Shown piece by piece: positions 36,546-46,318 of a stretch of DNA of 64,000 nt (position 1 is the first letter of the stretch; every line of letters starts with the position of its first letter). The notes beneath the pieces are model-generated. The model had not been told where the DNA came from and did not search any database. It saw only the letters and a program-made list of their open reading frames with translations. Source of the stretch: Actinopolyspora erythraea (lineage in GTDB: Bacteria; Actinomycetota; Actinomycetes; Mycobacteriales; Pseudonocardiaceae); assembly GCF_002263515.1 (NCBI RefSeq), contig NZ_CP022752.1, forward strand, positions 1,550,001 through 1,614,000. Direction: 5' to 3'. A program made the position numbers and the translations under genes.

Positions 36546-37001
36546 GTGGCAGTTAAGATCAAGTTGATGCGGTTGGGCAAGATCCGTGAACCGCACTACC
36601 GTATTGTCGTGGCCGACGCCAAGACCCGCCGTGACGGCAGGGACATCGAGACCATCGGTCAGTACCACCCCAAGCAGCAGCCGAGTCACATCCAGGTGAA
36701 CTCCGAGCGTGCGCAGTACTGGCTCAGCGTCGGTGCCCAGCCCACCGAACGGGTCCAGCACCTGCTCAAGATCACCGGTGACTGGCAGAAGTTCAAGGGA
36801 CTTCCCGGCGCCGAGGGCACGCTGCAGGTCAAGGACACCAAGAAGTCCAAGCAGGAGCTGTTCGAGGCCGCGCTGGCGGCAGCTGACGAGGAGCCGGGCG
36901 TCGACGCCACCACCCCCAAGAAGAAGGGGGGCGGCAAGAAGTCCGAGGCTTCCGCCAGTGAGGACGAGAACAAGGAGCAGGCCGAGGAAGGCCAGGAGTG
37001 A
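36546..37001 (+). CDS. rpsP: 30S ribosomal protein S16
   Basis: The 151-aa S16 has the standard start [21 protein letters not shown] and EVxIGQYHP-type core ([14 protein letters not shown]). A Lys/Glu/Ser-rich C-terminal extension of about 50 residues is usual in actinobacteria. GAGGAG lies 11 nt before GTG 36546. It heads the rpsP-khpA-rimM-trmD operon; CACAAT near 36402 is a -10 candidate. The stop overlaps the next start by 4 bp. Confidence 0.97.
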   Translation: MAVKIKLMRLGKIREPHYRIVVADAKTRRDGRDIETIGQYHPKQQPSHIQVNSERAQYWLSVGAQPTERVQHLLKITGDWQKFKGLPGAEGTLQVKDTKKSKQELFEAALAAADEEPGVDATTPKKKGGGKKSEASASEDENKEQAEEGQE

Positions 37002-37237
37002 CTGTCCTCGCCGACACGTTGGAGCACCTCGTCCGAGGGATCGTGGACAACCCTGACGAGGTGCGTGTCGAGTCCCTGACCACTCGCCGCGGTCGCACTC
37101 TCGAAGTGCACGTCAATCCCGACGACCTCGGCAAGGTGATCGGCCGGGGCGGTCGGACCGCTACGGCGTTGCGCACCGTCATCTCCGGAGTGGGCGGCCG
37201 TGGTATCAGGGTCGACGTGGTCGACACCGATCGTTGA
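36998..37237 (+). CDS. khpA: KH-domain RNA-binding protein KhpA
   Basis: The 79-aa single KH-domain protein has the RNA-contact loop [18 protein letters not shown] (GxxG = GRGG). It forms a conserved RNA-binding pair with KhpB/Jag in Gram-positives. GTG 36998 overlaps the rpsP stop (GTGA), so translation is coupled. Confidence 0.93.
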   Translation: MTVLADTLEHLVRGIVDNPDEVRVESLTTRRGRTLEVHVNPDDLGKVIGRGGRTATALRTVISGVGGRGIRVDVVDTDR

Positions 37238-37248
37238 CACCATCGACG

Positions 37249-37791
37249 ATGGCGGAGCAACAGACGTCCCCGCTCGTGGTCGGCCGTGTGGTCAAGCCGC
37301 ACGGTGTCCACGGCGAGTTGGTGGTGGAAGTCCGTACGGACAGTCCGGACCGACGTTTCGTCGCGGGGGCCGTGCTGGGGGTGCTGTGGAAGTCCCCGGG
37401 CACGCGGCCCGAATCGCTTGAGCTGACGGCCGTCCGGCGGCATGCCGGGCGGCTGCTCGTCAAGGCGACCGAGGTGAGGGGACGCGAGGAAGCCGAGCGG
37501 CTTCGGGGAGCGCTGCTCACCGTGCGGTCCGATGAACTCGAGGGGATCGAGGATCCGGACGAGTTCCACGACCACGAGCTCGAGGGGTTGCGGGCTTTCG
37601 ACTCGTCGGGTAACGAGCTGGGCACCCTGCTCGGCGTGCTGCACGCTCCGGGCGGGGAGTTGTTGCGGTTGTCGCTCCCGGACGGGCGGGAGGCCCTCGT
37701 GCCCTTCGTCGCCGACATAGTGGTCGAGGTGTCCCCGGAGGACGGGTTCGTGACCGTCGATCCTCCCGAGGGGTTGCTGGACCTTCCCTGA
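37249..37791 (+). CDS. rimM: Ribosome maturation factor RimM
   Basis: Binds S19 and helps 30S head assembly. The 180-aa protein has the RimM N-domain (VVGRVVKPHGVHGELVVEV), followed by a PRC-barrel C-domain (VPFVADIVVEV, VDPPEGLLDL). ATG 37249 is preferred over a TTG at 37234 that overlaps the khpA stop, although neither has a strong SD. It belongs to the rpsP operon. Confidence 0.94.
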   Translation: MAEQQTSPLVVGRVVKPHGVHGELVVEVRTDSPDRRFVAGAVLGVLWKSPGTRPESLELTAVRRHAGRLLVKATEVRGREEAERLRGALLTVRSDELEGIEDPDEFHDHELEGLRAFDSSGNELGTLLGVLHAPGGELLRLSLPDGREALVPFVADIVVEVSPEDGFVTVDPPEGLLDLP

Positions 37792-37944
37792 ACCGCCCTC
37801 GGCGCTTCCCCGGATGCCGGAGCGGAGTTCTCGAAATCTTTTCGGGACCGCCGTGCTGGTGGGTCCGAGGCCGGTGAGTGGTTCCCGCACGGATCGTTTC
37901 GGGTGTTCCACCGATCCCGGCCGCTCGACCGGAAGGGAGCTGTC

Positions 37945-38739
37945 TTGCGGATAGACGTACTGACGATCTTTCCCGATTATCTCGCTCCGGTGCGGGAGGC
38001 TCTGCTGGGAAAGGCCATCGAACGGGGCAGGATCTCCGTGGGGGTGCACGATCTGCGTGACTGGACCCACGACGTCCACCGCTCGGTCGACGCCAGTCCC
38101 TACGGCGGCGGTCCCGGTATGGTGATGCGGCCTGACGTGTGGGGTGAGGCACTCGACAGCGTCTCGGCGGTGGAAGCCGCGACCCCGCGCCTCGTCGTGC
38201 CCACCCCCGCCGGTGTGCCCTTCGACCAGCGCACGGCACGCCGCTGGGCGGAGGAAACGCGCTTGGTCTTCGCCTGCGGACGCTACGAGGGCATCGACCA
38301 GCGGGTGATCGACGACGCCGCGCGCAGGATGCCGGTCGAGGAGGTCTCCATCGGTGACTACGTGCTCGTCGGTGGTGAGGTCGCCGCCCTGACCATGATC
38401 GAGGCCGTGGTCCGGTTGCTGCCCGGCGTGCTCGGCAACCCCGCTTCCGCCGAGCAGGACTCGTTCTCCGACGGGTTGCTGGAAGGACCGAGCTACACCC
38501 GTCCCGAGACCTGGCGAGGACTTTCCGTGCCGGAGGTACTGCGCTCCGGGGACCACGCCGCGGTGCGGCGTTGGCGCAGGGAACAGGGCCTGCGACGCAC
38601 GTGGCGTCGTCGTCCCGAGCTGCTCGAGAGGCTTTCTCCCGAGGAGCTGGACGAGCACGACCGGGCCGTGCTGGAGCGGTTGCGCCTGACCGGCGACGAC
38701 GAGGATTCCTCGGCTGTCGGGGACTCCACGGAGGGTTGA
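37945..38739 (+). CDS. trmD: tRNA (guanine(37)-N1)-methyltransferase TrmD
   Basis: SPOUT-fold enzyme making m1G37 in tRNAs that read CNN codons, preventing +1 frameshifts. The 264-aa protein has [14 protein letters not shown], the knot region [13 protein letters not shown] and [14 protein letters not shown] 37945 is chosen because GGAAGGGAG lies about 6 nt upstream and family proteins begin RIDVLTIFP. The gap of about 150 bp from rimM is longer than in many relatives. Confidence 0.95.
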   Translation: MRIDVLTIFPDYLAPVREALLGKAIERGRISVGVHDLRDWTHDVHRSVDASPYGGGPGMVMRPDVWGEALDSVSAVEAATPRLVVPTPAGVPFDQRTARRWAEETRLVFACGRYEGIDQRVIDDAARRMPVEEVSIGDYVLVGGEVAALTMIEAVVRLLPGVLGNPASAEQDSFSDGLLEGPSYTRPETWRGLSVPEVLRSGDHAAVRRWRREQGLRRTWRRRPELLERLSPEELDEHDRAVLERLRLTGDDEDSSAVGDSTEG

Positions 38740-38807
38740 CCCGTGTTTTCCGGTCGTGTCTCCCGGCCGGTCGGGGCCCGTGGTCGTGCTGGGCGGACCG
38801 GGGCTCG

Positions 38808-38836
38808 TTCGAGGGTTCGAGCTCGGCTGATAAGCT
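38808..38836 (+). promoter_or_regulatory. Promoter candidate and leader of rplS
   Basis: TTCGAG (38808-38813), 17 nt, TAAGCT (38831-38836). A transcript from about 38843 would have a leader of some 270 nt before rplS. The leader contains a 6-bp hairpin at 38863-38879 and CGACCC/GGGTCG with a TTCGG loop at 38998-39014. This accounts for the 375-bp trmD-rplS gap; L19 autoregulation is possible but unproven. Confidence 0.4.
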
Positions 38837-39114
38837 GCCCTGTGAAGCAACTGCGGCCGGTGCGGTGGCAGTACCACCGGTAACCGCTTTTCTGCTACGG
38901 CAGACGTCTTCCCCGGCATCCCGGGGCGACGGAAAACGACTCGGTGACGGACCCGGACGCCGACAACGGTGTCGGGTGAGTCACAGGGGGATTCGTACGA
39001 CCCTTCGGGGGTCGCGAGCGGATCAGAGTCGCCGTGACACGAGTCGCGGCTCACCTGAACAGATTTCACTGTCGTGAGTGAACGTTCAACGACACGGATG
39101 AGGACGGACCACCG

Positions 39115-39474
39115 ATGAACAAGCTGGACGCGCTGGACGCCCAGTCGATGCGTTCCGACATCCCAGACTTCCGGCCCGGCGACACGCTGAAGGTCCACGT
39201 CCGCGTCATCGAGGGTTCGCGCGAGCGTGTCCAGGTCTTCCAGGGTGTGGTCATCCGTCGGCAGGGCGGTGGCATCCGGGAGACCTTCACCGTTCGCAAG
39301 GTCTCCTTCGGTGTCGGCGTGGAGCGGACCTTCCCGGTGCACAGCCCCAACATCGCCAAGATCGAGGTCGCCACGCGTGGCGACGTCCGGCGAGCCAAGC
39401 TGTACTACCTGCGCAACCGGGTCGGCAAGGCTGCACGCGTCAAGGAGAAGAAGCTCGCCAAGTCCTCCTCCTGA
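39115..39474 (+). CDS. rplS: 50S ribosomal protein L19
   Basis: The 119-aa L19 lies at the 30S-50S interface. It has [35 protein letters not shown] and [20 protein letters not shown], all family hallmarks. ATG 39115 is the normal start. A strong intrinsic terminator follows 56 bp after the stop, so rplS is probably monocistronic. Confidence 0.98.
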   Translation: MNKLDALDAQSMRSDIPDFRPGDTLKVHVRVIEGSRERVQVFQGVVIRRQGGGIRETFTVRKVSFGVGVERTFPVHSPNIAKIEVATRGDVRRAKLYYLRNRVGKAARVKEKKLAKSSS

Positions 39475-39530
39475 CGCGGATCTCGTTCCGGCGGCGGGGT
39501 TCGCCCGCCGTAGGGAGTGACGTATCGACG

Positions 39531-39568
39531 ATGCACGGTCCCGATCGGTTCGGGACCGTGCATTTTTG
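39531..39568 (+). terminator. Rho-independent terminator of rplS
   Basis: A perfect 14-bp stem (ATGCACGGTCCCGA / TCGGGACCGTGCAT) with a 5-nt loop is followed by TTTTT. It is the best classical intrinsic terminator in the window. Confidence 0.9.
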
Positions 39569-39850
39569 TGCCCGCTCGAAGTGTCGGCGCCGCGTCCGCC
39601 GCGGGAGGCTCGGGAGCTTGCCGTGAGGAGTTCCTCGCTCCGACCGTGTTCAACACATCGGGTTCCTTCGATTGAGTGAAGCCGTGGTGGCGATCCCCCG
39701 TTCGCCGCCCCCGCGGGCCGCGTTTCGTCGGGGACGTTCGTGACAGAACGGTAAAATCCCACCGCAGAAGGGGTGGTTTCGACCGGCGTGATCCGTGGGG
39801 ATCGGCGGGGTCGGGGGAGAGGGACGCCACGGATCCAGTAGCCTGGCCAC
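39569..39850. other. Non-coding gap before lepB
   Basis: No gene is supported. TAAAAT at 39752-39757 is a -10 candidate. TAGCCT at 39839-39844 lies 6 nt before GTG 39851, the same spacing and hexamer as at the kinase gene (16667). Confidence 0.35.
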
Positions 39851-40801
39851 GTGGCCGACGTCATGCGCTCCCAAGGACCGGAGGAGGACCCCACCGAGGA
39901 CTCCTCTGACGAACAGCCAGCCGCCGACCAGGGGGAGGCGACGCGCTCCACCGCCCGGAACGCCGCGAAGGGGTCCGGAAAATCCAAGAAGGGATCCTTC
40001 TGGTGGGAGCTGTTCGTCCTGATAAGCACCGCGCTGGTGCTCACCGTGCTGCTCCAGCTCTTCGTCGCCCGGGTTTTCCTCATTCCCTCCAGGTCGATGG
40101 AGCAGACTTTGCACGGCTGTGACGGCTGCGCCAACGACCGGATTCTCGTCGACAAGATCACTTACCGGTTCAGCGATCCCCAGCCGGGTGATGTGATCGT
40201 GTTCAGCGGACCGCGGACCTGGATGCAGGACGAGGGTGGGTACTCCGAACCCGCCAATCCGGTGGTCGGTTTCTTCCAGCGCGTCGGTTCGCTGCTGCAT
40301 CTCGTCGAACCGGTGGAGAAGGACTTCGTCAAGCGGGTGATCGCCACCGGCGGCCAGACCGTGGAGTGCTGCGACGAGCAGAACCGCGTCCTGGTGGACG
40401 GCCAGCCCCTGGACGAGCCCTACCTCTACTGGGCTCCCGGCACCCCCCACAAGCAGGAGGAGTTCGGTCCGGTGACGGTTCCGGAGGATCACCTCTGGGT
40501 CATGGGGGACAACCGGAACAACTCGCTGGACTCCCGGTACCAGGGCGGTGGCGGTCGTGCCGGGGCCGTCCCCCTCGACGACGTGGTCGGCAAGGCACAG
40601 GTGATCCTGCTCCCGCCGGGGCGTTGGCAGGGGATCCCCGAACCCAACCCGCAGGCCGTGGCGCTCGGGTCGGCGCGGGAGCCCGGCTCGGACGCTCCGG
40701 CGCCGGGAGGCCTGGAGTACCTGGCCCTCGTGCCCGCCGCATGGTCGGCTCGCCGTGGCTCGCTCGTCGGCGCAAGCTCGCGTACGTGGGAGCGATACTG
40801 A
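39851..40801 (+). CDS. lepB: Signal peptidase I
   Basis: Membrane serine protease removing signal peptides from Sec and Tat substrates. The 316-aa protein has a polar N-terminal tail (about 55 residues), one TM ([20 protein letters not shown]), catalytic S82 in [10 protein letters not shown], general base K161 ([10 protein letters not shown]) and box [15 protein letters not shown] 39851 could be leaderless; ATG 39863 is an alternative. The C-terminus is hydrophilic. rnhB follows immediately or overlaps. Confidence 0.95.
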   Translation: MADVMRSQGPEEDPTEDSSDEQPAADQGEATRSTARNAAKGSGKSKKGSFWWELFVLISTALVLTVLLQLFVARVFLIPSRSMEQTLHGCDGCANDRILVDKITYRFSDPQPGDVIVFSGPRTWMQDEGGYSEPANPVVGFFQRVGSLLHLVEPVEKDFVKRVIATGGQTVECCDEQNRVLVDGQPLDEPYLYWAPGTPHKQEEFGPVTVPEDHLWVMGDNRNNSLDSRYQGGGGRAGAVPLDDVVGKAQVILLPPGRWQGIPEPNPQAVALGSAREPGSDAPAPGGLEYLALVPAAWSARRGSLVGASSRTWERY

Positions 40802-40803
40802 GG

Positions 40804-41586
40804 TTGCGGAACAAATCCGCCGAGCTGGGGTTGCCGCGCACCATCGTGCGCAGGGACTCCGGCAGTTGGGCATTGCAGAACGCGCTGGAACGGCGTGGGC
40901 TCGGGCCCGTGGCGGGTGTCGACGAGGCGGGACGTGGTGCCTGCGCCGGACCGCTGGTGGTCGCAGCCTGCGTCCTGCGCGCCGGTGAGTCCCGCCGGTT
41001 CGACGGTCTGACGGACTCCAAGCTGCTCACCGCCCGGGCGCGGGAACACTGGTTCGAGACGGTGCGGGAGTCGGCCGTGGAGTACCGCGTGGTCTCGCTG
41101 GCCCCCTCCGAGGTCGACTCCCTCGGCGTGCACGTCGCGAACCTGGAGGGGATGCGCCGAGCGGTCGCCGGACTCGACCTCCACCCCGGGTACGTGCTCA
41201 CCGACGGTTTCCGAGTGGAGGGGTTGGGTGCTCCCAGCGTGGCCGTTCGCAAGGGGGACCGCGCGGCGGGTTGCGTGGCGGCGGCCTCGGTGCTCGCCAA
41301 GGTCAGCCGGGATCGGATGATGGAGGAGCTGCACGTATCGTTTCCCGGGTACGGTTTCGACGTGCACAAGGGGTACTCGACCGCGCGCCACAGCGAGGCG
41401 CTCCGGTTACACGGTCCCACCACGCATCACCGGTGGAGCTATTCGAACGTGGTGGAGTCCGCCCTCGCCCACGGGATGCGTTCTCCGAGGGGGGACAGCA
41501 GTAAACCCGGATTGTTCGATGCTTTTGATCAAGCTGTGATGGACAATGGGGGCACCACCATTGGGCATCCGTGGACCGATCAGTGA
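40804..41586 (+). CDS. rnhB: Ribonuclease HII
   Basis: Removes RNA from RNA-DNA hybrids and single ribonucleotides from DNA. It has the acidic motif [26 protein letters not shown], and later [21 protein letters not shown] and HKGYSTARH. The start is uncertain. TTG 40804 (260 aa) lies 2 bp after lepB with GGGAG upstream and brings the protein near the usual N-terminus ([11 protein letters not shown]). GTG 40786 or ATG 40741 would overlap lepB by 16 or 61 bp. The Glu/Ser-rich C-terminal tail is unremarkable. Confidence 0.92.
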   Translation: MRNKSAELGLPRTIVRRDSGSWALQNALERRGLGPVAGVDEAGRGACAGPLVVAACVLRAGESRRFDGLTDSKLLTARAREHWFETVRESAVEYRVVSLAPSEVDSLGVHVANLEGMRRAVAGLDLHPGYVLTDGFRVEGLGAPSVAVRKGDRAAGCVAAASVLAKVSRDRMMEELHVSFPGYGFDVHKGYSTARHSEALRLHGPTTHHRWSYSNVVESALAHGMRSPRGDSSKPGLFDAFDQAVMDNGGTTIGHPWTDQ

Positions 41587-41607
41587 CAGGAAAGGGCTCG
41601 CACAGCC

Positions 41608-41931
41608 ATGAGCGCCGAGGATCTCGAGAAGTACGAGACCGAGATGGAGCTGCAACTCTACAAGGAGTATCGCGACATCGTCGGTCAGTTCACCTACGTG
41701 GTGGAGACCGAACGGCGTTTCTACCTGGCCAACGGAGTGGACGTCCAGGTGCGCAACTCCGATACCGAGGTCTATTTCGAAGTGGTCATGTCGGATGCCT
41801 GGGTATGGGACATGTACCGTCCCGCTCGCTTCGTCAAGAACGTGCGGGTGATCACGTTCAAGGACGTCAACGTGGAGGAGCTCGACAAACCGGAGCTTCG
41901 CCTGCCGGAGAGCGGAACGCCGTTCGGCTGA
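41608..41931 (+). CDS. DUF2469 family protein
   Basis: The 107-aa acidic protein is conserved in actinobacteria and almost always follows rnhB (Rv2901c in M. tuberculosis). It begins [22 protein letters not shown] and contains [15 protein letters not shown] and [18 protein letters not shown]. No catalytic motif is evident and the function is unknown. Confidence 0.92.
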   Translation: MSAEDLEKYETEMELQLYKEYRDIVGQFTYVVETERRFYLANGVDVQVRNSDTEVYFEVVMSDAWVWDMYRPARFVKNVRVITFKDVNVEELDKPELRLPESGTPFG

Positions 41932-42081
41932 TCGAACCTCGCGCCGCTGGGGGAAGTGGTCGCGCTCGTCGTGGACCGGAGGCGTAGGAACCGTCGACAG
42001 GGGTGCGTCCGACTCGTACGGCGGCGCTCCACCAGCTGAGCGAGTCCTGTGGTGGTCTCCGTACGGGTCGGTACGGCCGAG

Positions 42082-42110
42082 TTGTCCACAGCTTCCGTGG
42101 TCGTGCACAA
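42082..42110. promoter_or_regulatory. Pair of DnaA-box-like sequences upstream of yraN
   Basis: TTGTCCACA at 42082-42090 matches the actinobacterial DnaA box exactly. CGTGCACAA at 42102-42110 is its near match on the other strand (TTGTGCACG). They are 11 bp apart in inverted orientation, in the 262-bp gap before yraN-comM-dprA. No other origin features are present. Confidence 0.35.
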
Positions 42111-42193
42111 CCGAACGGGTCGAGTCTGGCGGGGGTGGGAAGTTCCGGGCAGGTTGGCAGTGTCCGAGCCAACCGAGCCCGAAAGGCACCCCC

Positions 42194-42595
42194 ATGAGGA
42201 ACAACCCCGTCATCGGAGCAGTGTCGGACGACGACACGCACGGAAGAAGACACGCACTGGGCCGGGCGGGTGAGCGCCTGGCCGCGGAGTACCTACGGCA
42301 GCAGGGTCTGGTGGTGCTCTCCCGCAACTGGAGTTGTCCGATGGGAGAGCTCGATCTCGTCTGCACCGATGGACACCGCGTGATCGTCTGCGAGGTCAAG
42401 ACGCGTTCCGGGATCGACTACGGTTCACCCGTCGAGGCCGTGAGCCCGCACAAGGTGCGCAAGCTGCGTGAGGTCGCCGCCGCGTGGCTCCGCGCGCACG
42501 ACGTTCGCGAGTGCCCCGTCCGGTTCGACGTGCTGTCCGTGCTGTGGCCTCCGGACGCGCCGGTGCGCATCGAGCACCATCAGGAGGTGTGCTGA
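42194..42595 (+). CDS. UPF0102 family protein (YraN-like nuclease fold)
   Basis: The 133-aa protein has the Holliday-junction-resolvase-like core: [31 protein letters not shown] and VCEVKTRSG. It keeps the E/D...ExK pattern of the restriction-endonuclease-like fold. It is widespread and next to comM-dprA, suggesting a DNA-processing role. AGGAGG within its end serves the next gene. Confidence 0.9.
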   Translation: MRNNPVIGAVSDDDTHGRRHALGRAGERLAAEYLRQQGLVVLSRNWSCPMGELDLVCTDGHRVIVCEVKTRSGIDYGSPVEAVSPHKVRKLREVAAAWLRAHDVRECPVRFDVLSVLWPPDAPVRIEHHQEVC

Positions 42596-42596
42596 G

Positions 42597-44120
42597 TTGG
42601 GGCTGCACACTACCTGGGCGGTGGCACTGTTCGGTGTGGACGGCGTGCTGGTCGAGATCGAGTCCGATGTCCGAGGTGGTGGTCTTCCCAACGTTCAGTT
42701 GTTGGGGCTTCCCGACGCGGCGCTGCAGGAGTCGAAGAACCGGGTCCGCGCCGCCATCAGGAACTCCGGGGAGCACTGGCCCCAGTCCTGCGTCACTCTG
42801 GCGCTGTCTCCGGCGGCGATGCCCAAGACCGGGACCTCGTTCGACACGGCCCTGGCCATGGCGGTGCTCGCGGGAGCCGAGCGCGTACCGCCGGGGCGGT
42901 TGGAGGGCACGGTGTTCTTCGGAGAGCTGGCGCTCGACGGCCGCATCCGTCCCGTGCGTGGACTGCTACCCGGCTTGCTGGCGGCCGTGGCCGGCGGTAT
43001 GCGACGAGCCGTCGTTCCCTTGGAAGGGCTACGGGAGGCCAAACTCGTCGAGCGGATCGAGGTGCTCGGAGCCGAAAGGCTGGAAGAAGTGATCGCCTGG
43101 GCACGTGGGATGGGGGAGTTGTCCCGGGAACCCACCGCCGATCCGGGCAGCGCCCCCGACAGCTCGGAGGCGCCGGACTTGGTCGACGTCGTGGGACAGC
43201 CCGACGCCCGGTGGGCACTGGAGGTGGCGGCCGCGGGCGGGCACCACCTCCTGATGGTCGGTCCGCCGGGCACCGGCAAGACGATGCTGGCACGGCGCTT
43301 GTGCGGCTTGCTTCCCGAGCTGCCCGTTCCACGGGCGCTGGAGACCACCGCGGTCCACTCCGTCGCCGGAGAGCTCTCCGAACAAGCCGAGCTGCTTCGC
43401 ACTCCGCCCTTCGTGGCGCCACACCACTCGATATCCGTCGCCGGTCTGATCGGAGGCGGGGCGGGACTCGCCCGTCCCGGCGCCGTCAGTCGGGCCCACA
43501 ACGGTGTGCTGCTCGTGGACGAGGCCTGTGAGTGGGGGACGAAACGACTGGAATCCATGCGCACCGCGCTCGAAGAGGGTGAGATCCGGTTGTCCAGGAC
43601 AGAGGGAACCCTGCGCTACCCCGCCCGTTTCCAGTTGGTTCTGGCCACCAATCCCTGTCCCTGCGCCCCGGCCAGGGACATCGACTGCCAGTGCACACCG
43701 CACGCCCGTCGCAAGTACCTGGCCAAGCTCTCCGGCCCGTTGCTGGATCGCGTCGACCTGCGCGTGCGCATGCGGCCACTGTCCACGATGGAACTGCCGG
43801 GGCACGAGCCCCCGGAGTCCTCCTCACGGGTGCGTGAACGCGTGTCGCGTGCGCGCCGGGCCGCAATCCGGAGGTGGGAGAACCACGGGTGGAGCTCGAA
43901 CTCCGAGGTCCCCGGCCCCGAACTGCGACGTGAGTTCCCACTTCCCGAGGAGGCGACGCGACTGCTGGACAGAGGTCTGGACACGGGATCGCTGACGGCC
44001 AGAGGGGTGGACCGTTGTCTGCGCGTCGCGTGGACGCTGGGTGATCTGGACGGAGTCGAACGGCCGGGGCCCGAGCACGTGGCCGCCGCGCTGCAGTTCC
44101 GCGGCAGGACGGCGCCGTGA
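42597..44120 (+). CDS. comM: ComM-like YifB family Mg-chelatase-type AAA ATPase
   Basis: The 507-aa protein has the N-terminal S5-like domain (GGLPNVQLLGLPDAALQESK), then an AAA core with Walker A VGPPGTGKTMLARRL (G222 on), the Mg-chelatase motif FVAPHHSISVAGLIGGG and LLVDEACEW. A Cys-rich insertion (NPCPCAPARDIDCQC) precedes the C-terminal Mg-chelatase domain. In Gram-negatives ComM is a branch-migration helicase in natural transformation. TTG 42597 has AGGAGG 9 nt upstream. The Walker B region reads DEACE rather than the common DEAPE. Confidence 0.93.
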   Translation: MGLHTTWAVALFGVDGVLVEIESDVRGGGLPNVQLLGLPDAALQESKNRVRAAIRNSGEHWPQSCVTLALSPAAMPKTGTSFDTALAMAVLAGAERVPPGRLEGTVFFGELALDGRIRPVRGLLPGLLAAVAGGMRRAVVPLEGLREAKLVERIEVLGAERLEEVIAWARGMGELSREPTADPGSAPDSSEAPDLVDVVGQPDARWALEVAAAGGHHLLMVGPPGTGKTMLARRLCGLLPELPVPRALETTAVHSVAGELSEQAELLRTPPFVAPHHSISVAGLIGGGAGLARPGAVSRAHNGVLLVDEACEWGTKRLESMRTALEEGEIRLSRTEGTLRYPARFQLVLATNPCPCAPARDIDCQCTPHARRKYLAKLSGPLLDRVDLRVRMRPLSTMELPGHEPPESSSRVRERVSRARRAAIRRWENHGWSSNSEVPGPELRREFPLPEEATRLLDRGLDTGSLTARGVDRCLRVAWTLGDLDGVERPGPEHVAAALQFRGRTAP

Positions 44121-45268
44121 ACACCGTCGCGGGTTCCCCCGGTCACGAGCTGCTGTGCGCACGGGCGTACCTGTCCGCCGTAGCCGAACCGCCCGCTCCC
44201 GCGCTGCACGGATTCATCGCGGGTTGCGGGGCCGAAACCGCCGCCGAACGGGTTCGCCGAGGCGATGTTCCCACCACCGTGGCGGACGAGACCGGTGCTC
44301 GTCAGGCACACGTGTGCGGTGCCGAACTGCTGGAACGGGCCCACCGGCACGGCGTCCGGCTGGTCACGCCCGAGGATCCGGACTGGCCCACTCACCGCAC
44401 CGCCACGATGGAGGGAGCCACCGAAGTAGGGGTGTCCGGGCTGGCCGCTCCCATCGCGCTCTGGTGCCGGGGGACGGCTTCCCCGGCAGCCGTGCTCCGC
44501 GATGCCGTCGCGGTGGTGGGTACCCGCGCCGCCAGCGGGTACGGCGAGACCAGCGCCGCCGAACTGGGGTACGAACTGACGCGATCCGGGGTGACCGTGG
44601 TTTCGGGAGCGGCCTACGGAATCGACGGGGCCGCGCACCGGGGGGCGCTCGCCGCCGGTGGGACGACCTCGGCGATGCTGGCCTGCGGCCCGGAGATCGA
44701 CTACCCGGCCGGCCATGCCCGGCTCATCGCGCGAATCGCCGAGAGCGGACTGGTGTGCAGTGAGTACCCACCCGGCACGCCGCCCCGAAAGCACCGCTTC
44801 CTGGTCCGCAACAGACTGATCGCGGCGATGAGTGACGGCACCGTGGTGGTGGAGGCCGGTATCCGCAGTGGGGCGAGCAACACCGCCGCCACAGCCGACA
44901 CGCTGGGACGGCCGGTCATGGCGCTACCCGGGCCGGTCACCTCGGTGAGTTCGGCCGGCTGCCATGAGTTGATCCGCTCCGGAAAGGCCGTACTGGTAAC
45001 GGGCACCGAGGATGTGCTGGAGGCCGTCGCGGAACTCGGATCCGTTCCGGGAACGGAACGCGGAGCTCCGGAACGCCCGACCGACGGGCTCGACGGAACT
45101 TCCAAGCGTGTTCACGATTCGCTACGTCCGGAGGCTTACCACACGGTCGAGCAGCTCGCACGTGAAACGGGCATCCCGTGGAAATCGGTGCTCAGCTGCT
45201 TGAGTGCGCTTGAGATGTCCGGACTCGCCAGCTGCTCGGACCAAGGATGGACACGATGCGGGCAGTGA
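44117..45268 (+). CDS. dprA: DNA-processing protein DprA
   Basis: Loads RecA on incoming single-stranded DNA. The 383-aa protein has the Rossmann core VAVVGTRAASGYGE, VVSGAAYGIDGAAHRGAL, PPRKHRFLVRNRLIAAM and VVEAGIRSGA. A C-terminal winged-helix part follows (YHTVEQLARETGIPW). GTG 44117 overlaps comM by 4 bp. Confidence 0.94.
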   Translation: MNTVAGSPGHELLCARAYLSAVAEPPAPALHGFIAGCGAETAAERVRRGDVPTTVADETGARQAHVCGAELLERAHRHGVRLVTPEDPDWPTHRTATMEGATEVGVSGLAAPIALWCRGTASPAAVLRDAVAVVGTRAASGYGETSAAELGYELTRSGVTVVSGAAYGIDGAAHRGALAAGGTTSAMLACGPEIDYPAGHARLIARIAESGLVCSEYPPGTPPRKHRFLVRNRLIAAMSDGTVVVEAGIRSGASNTAATADTLGRPVMALPGPVTSVSSAGCHELIRSGKAVLVTGTEDVLEAVAELGSVPGTERGAPERPTDGLDGTSKRVHDSLRPEAYHTVEQLARETGIPWKSVLSCLSALEMSGLASCSDQGWTRCGQ

Positions 45269-45313
45269 GATCGCAAGCGCGTATCGTGGCGTCGTGCTAC
45301 TTGAATCCGGCGA

Positions 45314-46318
45314 ATGCACCCAGCGACGTCACTCGGCATGAATCAGAAACGTTCTCACCACTCGACCAGGCCCGACCTGCTCGCGGCGCGTGAAGGCCTC
45401 CCCCGTGAGCTGGCCACGGCAGTTGATCGTTTCGAACGACATCTGGCGTGGGAAAGGGGGCTGTCCCGCCACACTGTGCGTGCCTACGTCACCGATGTCG
45501 TGTCGCTGCTCGAACACTTCAGGGCCGGCCATCCCGAGGGGGACCCGGGGCTGGGCGGACTCGACATCGCCTCGCTGCGTAGCTGGTTGAGTGCCGAGCA
45601 CGAACGCGGTACCAGCAGAACGACTCTCGCGAGGCGTGCTGCCGCCGTGCGGACCTTCACGGCCTGGGCGCATCGTCGGGACCTGTTGGGGGAAGACCCC
45701 GGACCGCGGTTGTCCGTATCGGGAGAGCGACGTCAACTGCCACCCGTGTTGCGGGAGGACCAGGCGGATTCGGCGTTGCGGGCAGCCGCGTCGGGGGCGG
45801 AGCAGGACGATCCCGTGGCGCTGCGTGACCACGCCTTGCTCGAACTGCTCTACGCGACCGGTGTGCGCGTTTCCGAGCTGTGCGGGCTCGACCTGGAAAA
45901 CGTCGACCACGAACGGTGCCTGCTGCACGTGATCGGCAAGAGCGACCGGCAGCGAGCTGTTCCGTTCGGGACCCCGGCGGCCCGTGCCCTGGCCCGGTGG
46001 CTGGAGGTCGGCCGCCCGGAGCTGGCCGGGCCGCGTTCGGGTGACGCGCTGCTGCTCGGAGTGCGTGGTGGTCGGCTCAATCCGCGCAGCGCGCGACGTG
46101 TCGTCTACGACGCCGTCAGCACGGTTCGCGACGCCGGCGGGGTCGGTCCGCACGGTCTGCGCCACTCCGCGGCGACCCATCTTCTGGAAGGAGGCGCGGA
46201 CCTGCGTAGCGTACAGGAGTTGCTCGGTCACGCTACGCTTTCAACAACGCAGCTCTACACTCACGTGACCGTCGAACGGCTGAAGGCGATCCATGAGCGA
46301 ACCCACCCCCGTTCCTGA
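45314..46318 (+). CDS. xerC: Tyrosine recombinase XerC
   Basis: Resolves chromosome dimers at dif. The 334-aa protein has a SAM-like N-domain ([20 protein letters not shown]). The catalytic set is complete: R185 (ATGVRVSEL), K209 ([12 protein letters not shown]), H280 and R283 ([11 protein letters not shown]), H306 ([13 protein letters not shown]) and nucleophile Y315. ATG 45314 or ATG 45338 may start it; neither has a good SD. Its 3' end overlaps whiG by 26 bp. Confidence 0.92.
   Translation: MHPATSLGMNQKRSHHSTRPDLLAAREGLPRELATAVDRFERHLAWERGLSRHTVRAYVTDVVSLLEHFRAGHPEGDPGLGGLDIASLRSWLSAEHERGTSRTTLARRAAAVRTFTAWAHRRDLLGEDPGPRLSVSGERRQLPPVLREDQADSALRAAASGAEQDDPVALRDHALLELLYATGVRVSELCGLDLENVDHERCLLHVIGKSDRQRAVPFGTPAARALARWLEVGRPELAGPRSGDALLLGVRGGRLNPRSARRVVYDAVSTVRDAGGVGPHGLRHSAATHLLEGGADLRSVQELLGHATLSTTQLYTHVTVERLKAIHERTHPRS

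Noticed and set aside
36829..40161. Very long minus-strand open frame (about 1100 codons) across rimM, trmD, rplS and lepB
   Set aside because: It is the mirror of well-supported plus-strand genes in GC-rich DNA, is low complexity, and has no family motif.
42082..42110. Chromosome origin
   Set aside because: Only two DnaA-like boxes, no AT-rich unwinding region, and no dnaA, dnaN or rpmH nearby.
45314..46318. Tyrosine recombinase as integrase of a mobile element
   Set aside because: It belongs to the conserved dprA-xerC-whiG cluster, has the XerC motif set, and no att-like repeats or phage genes are present.
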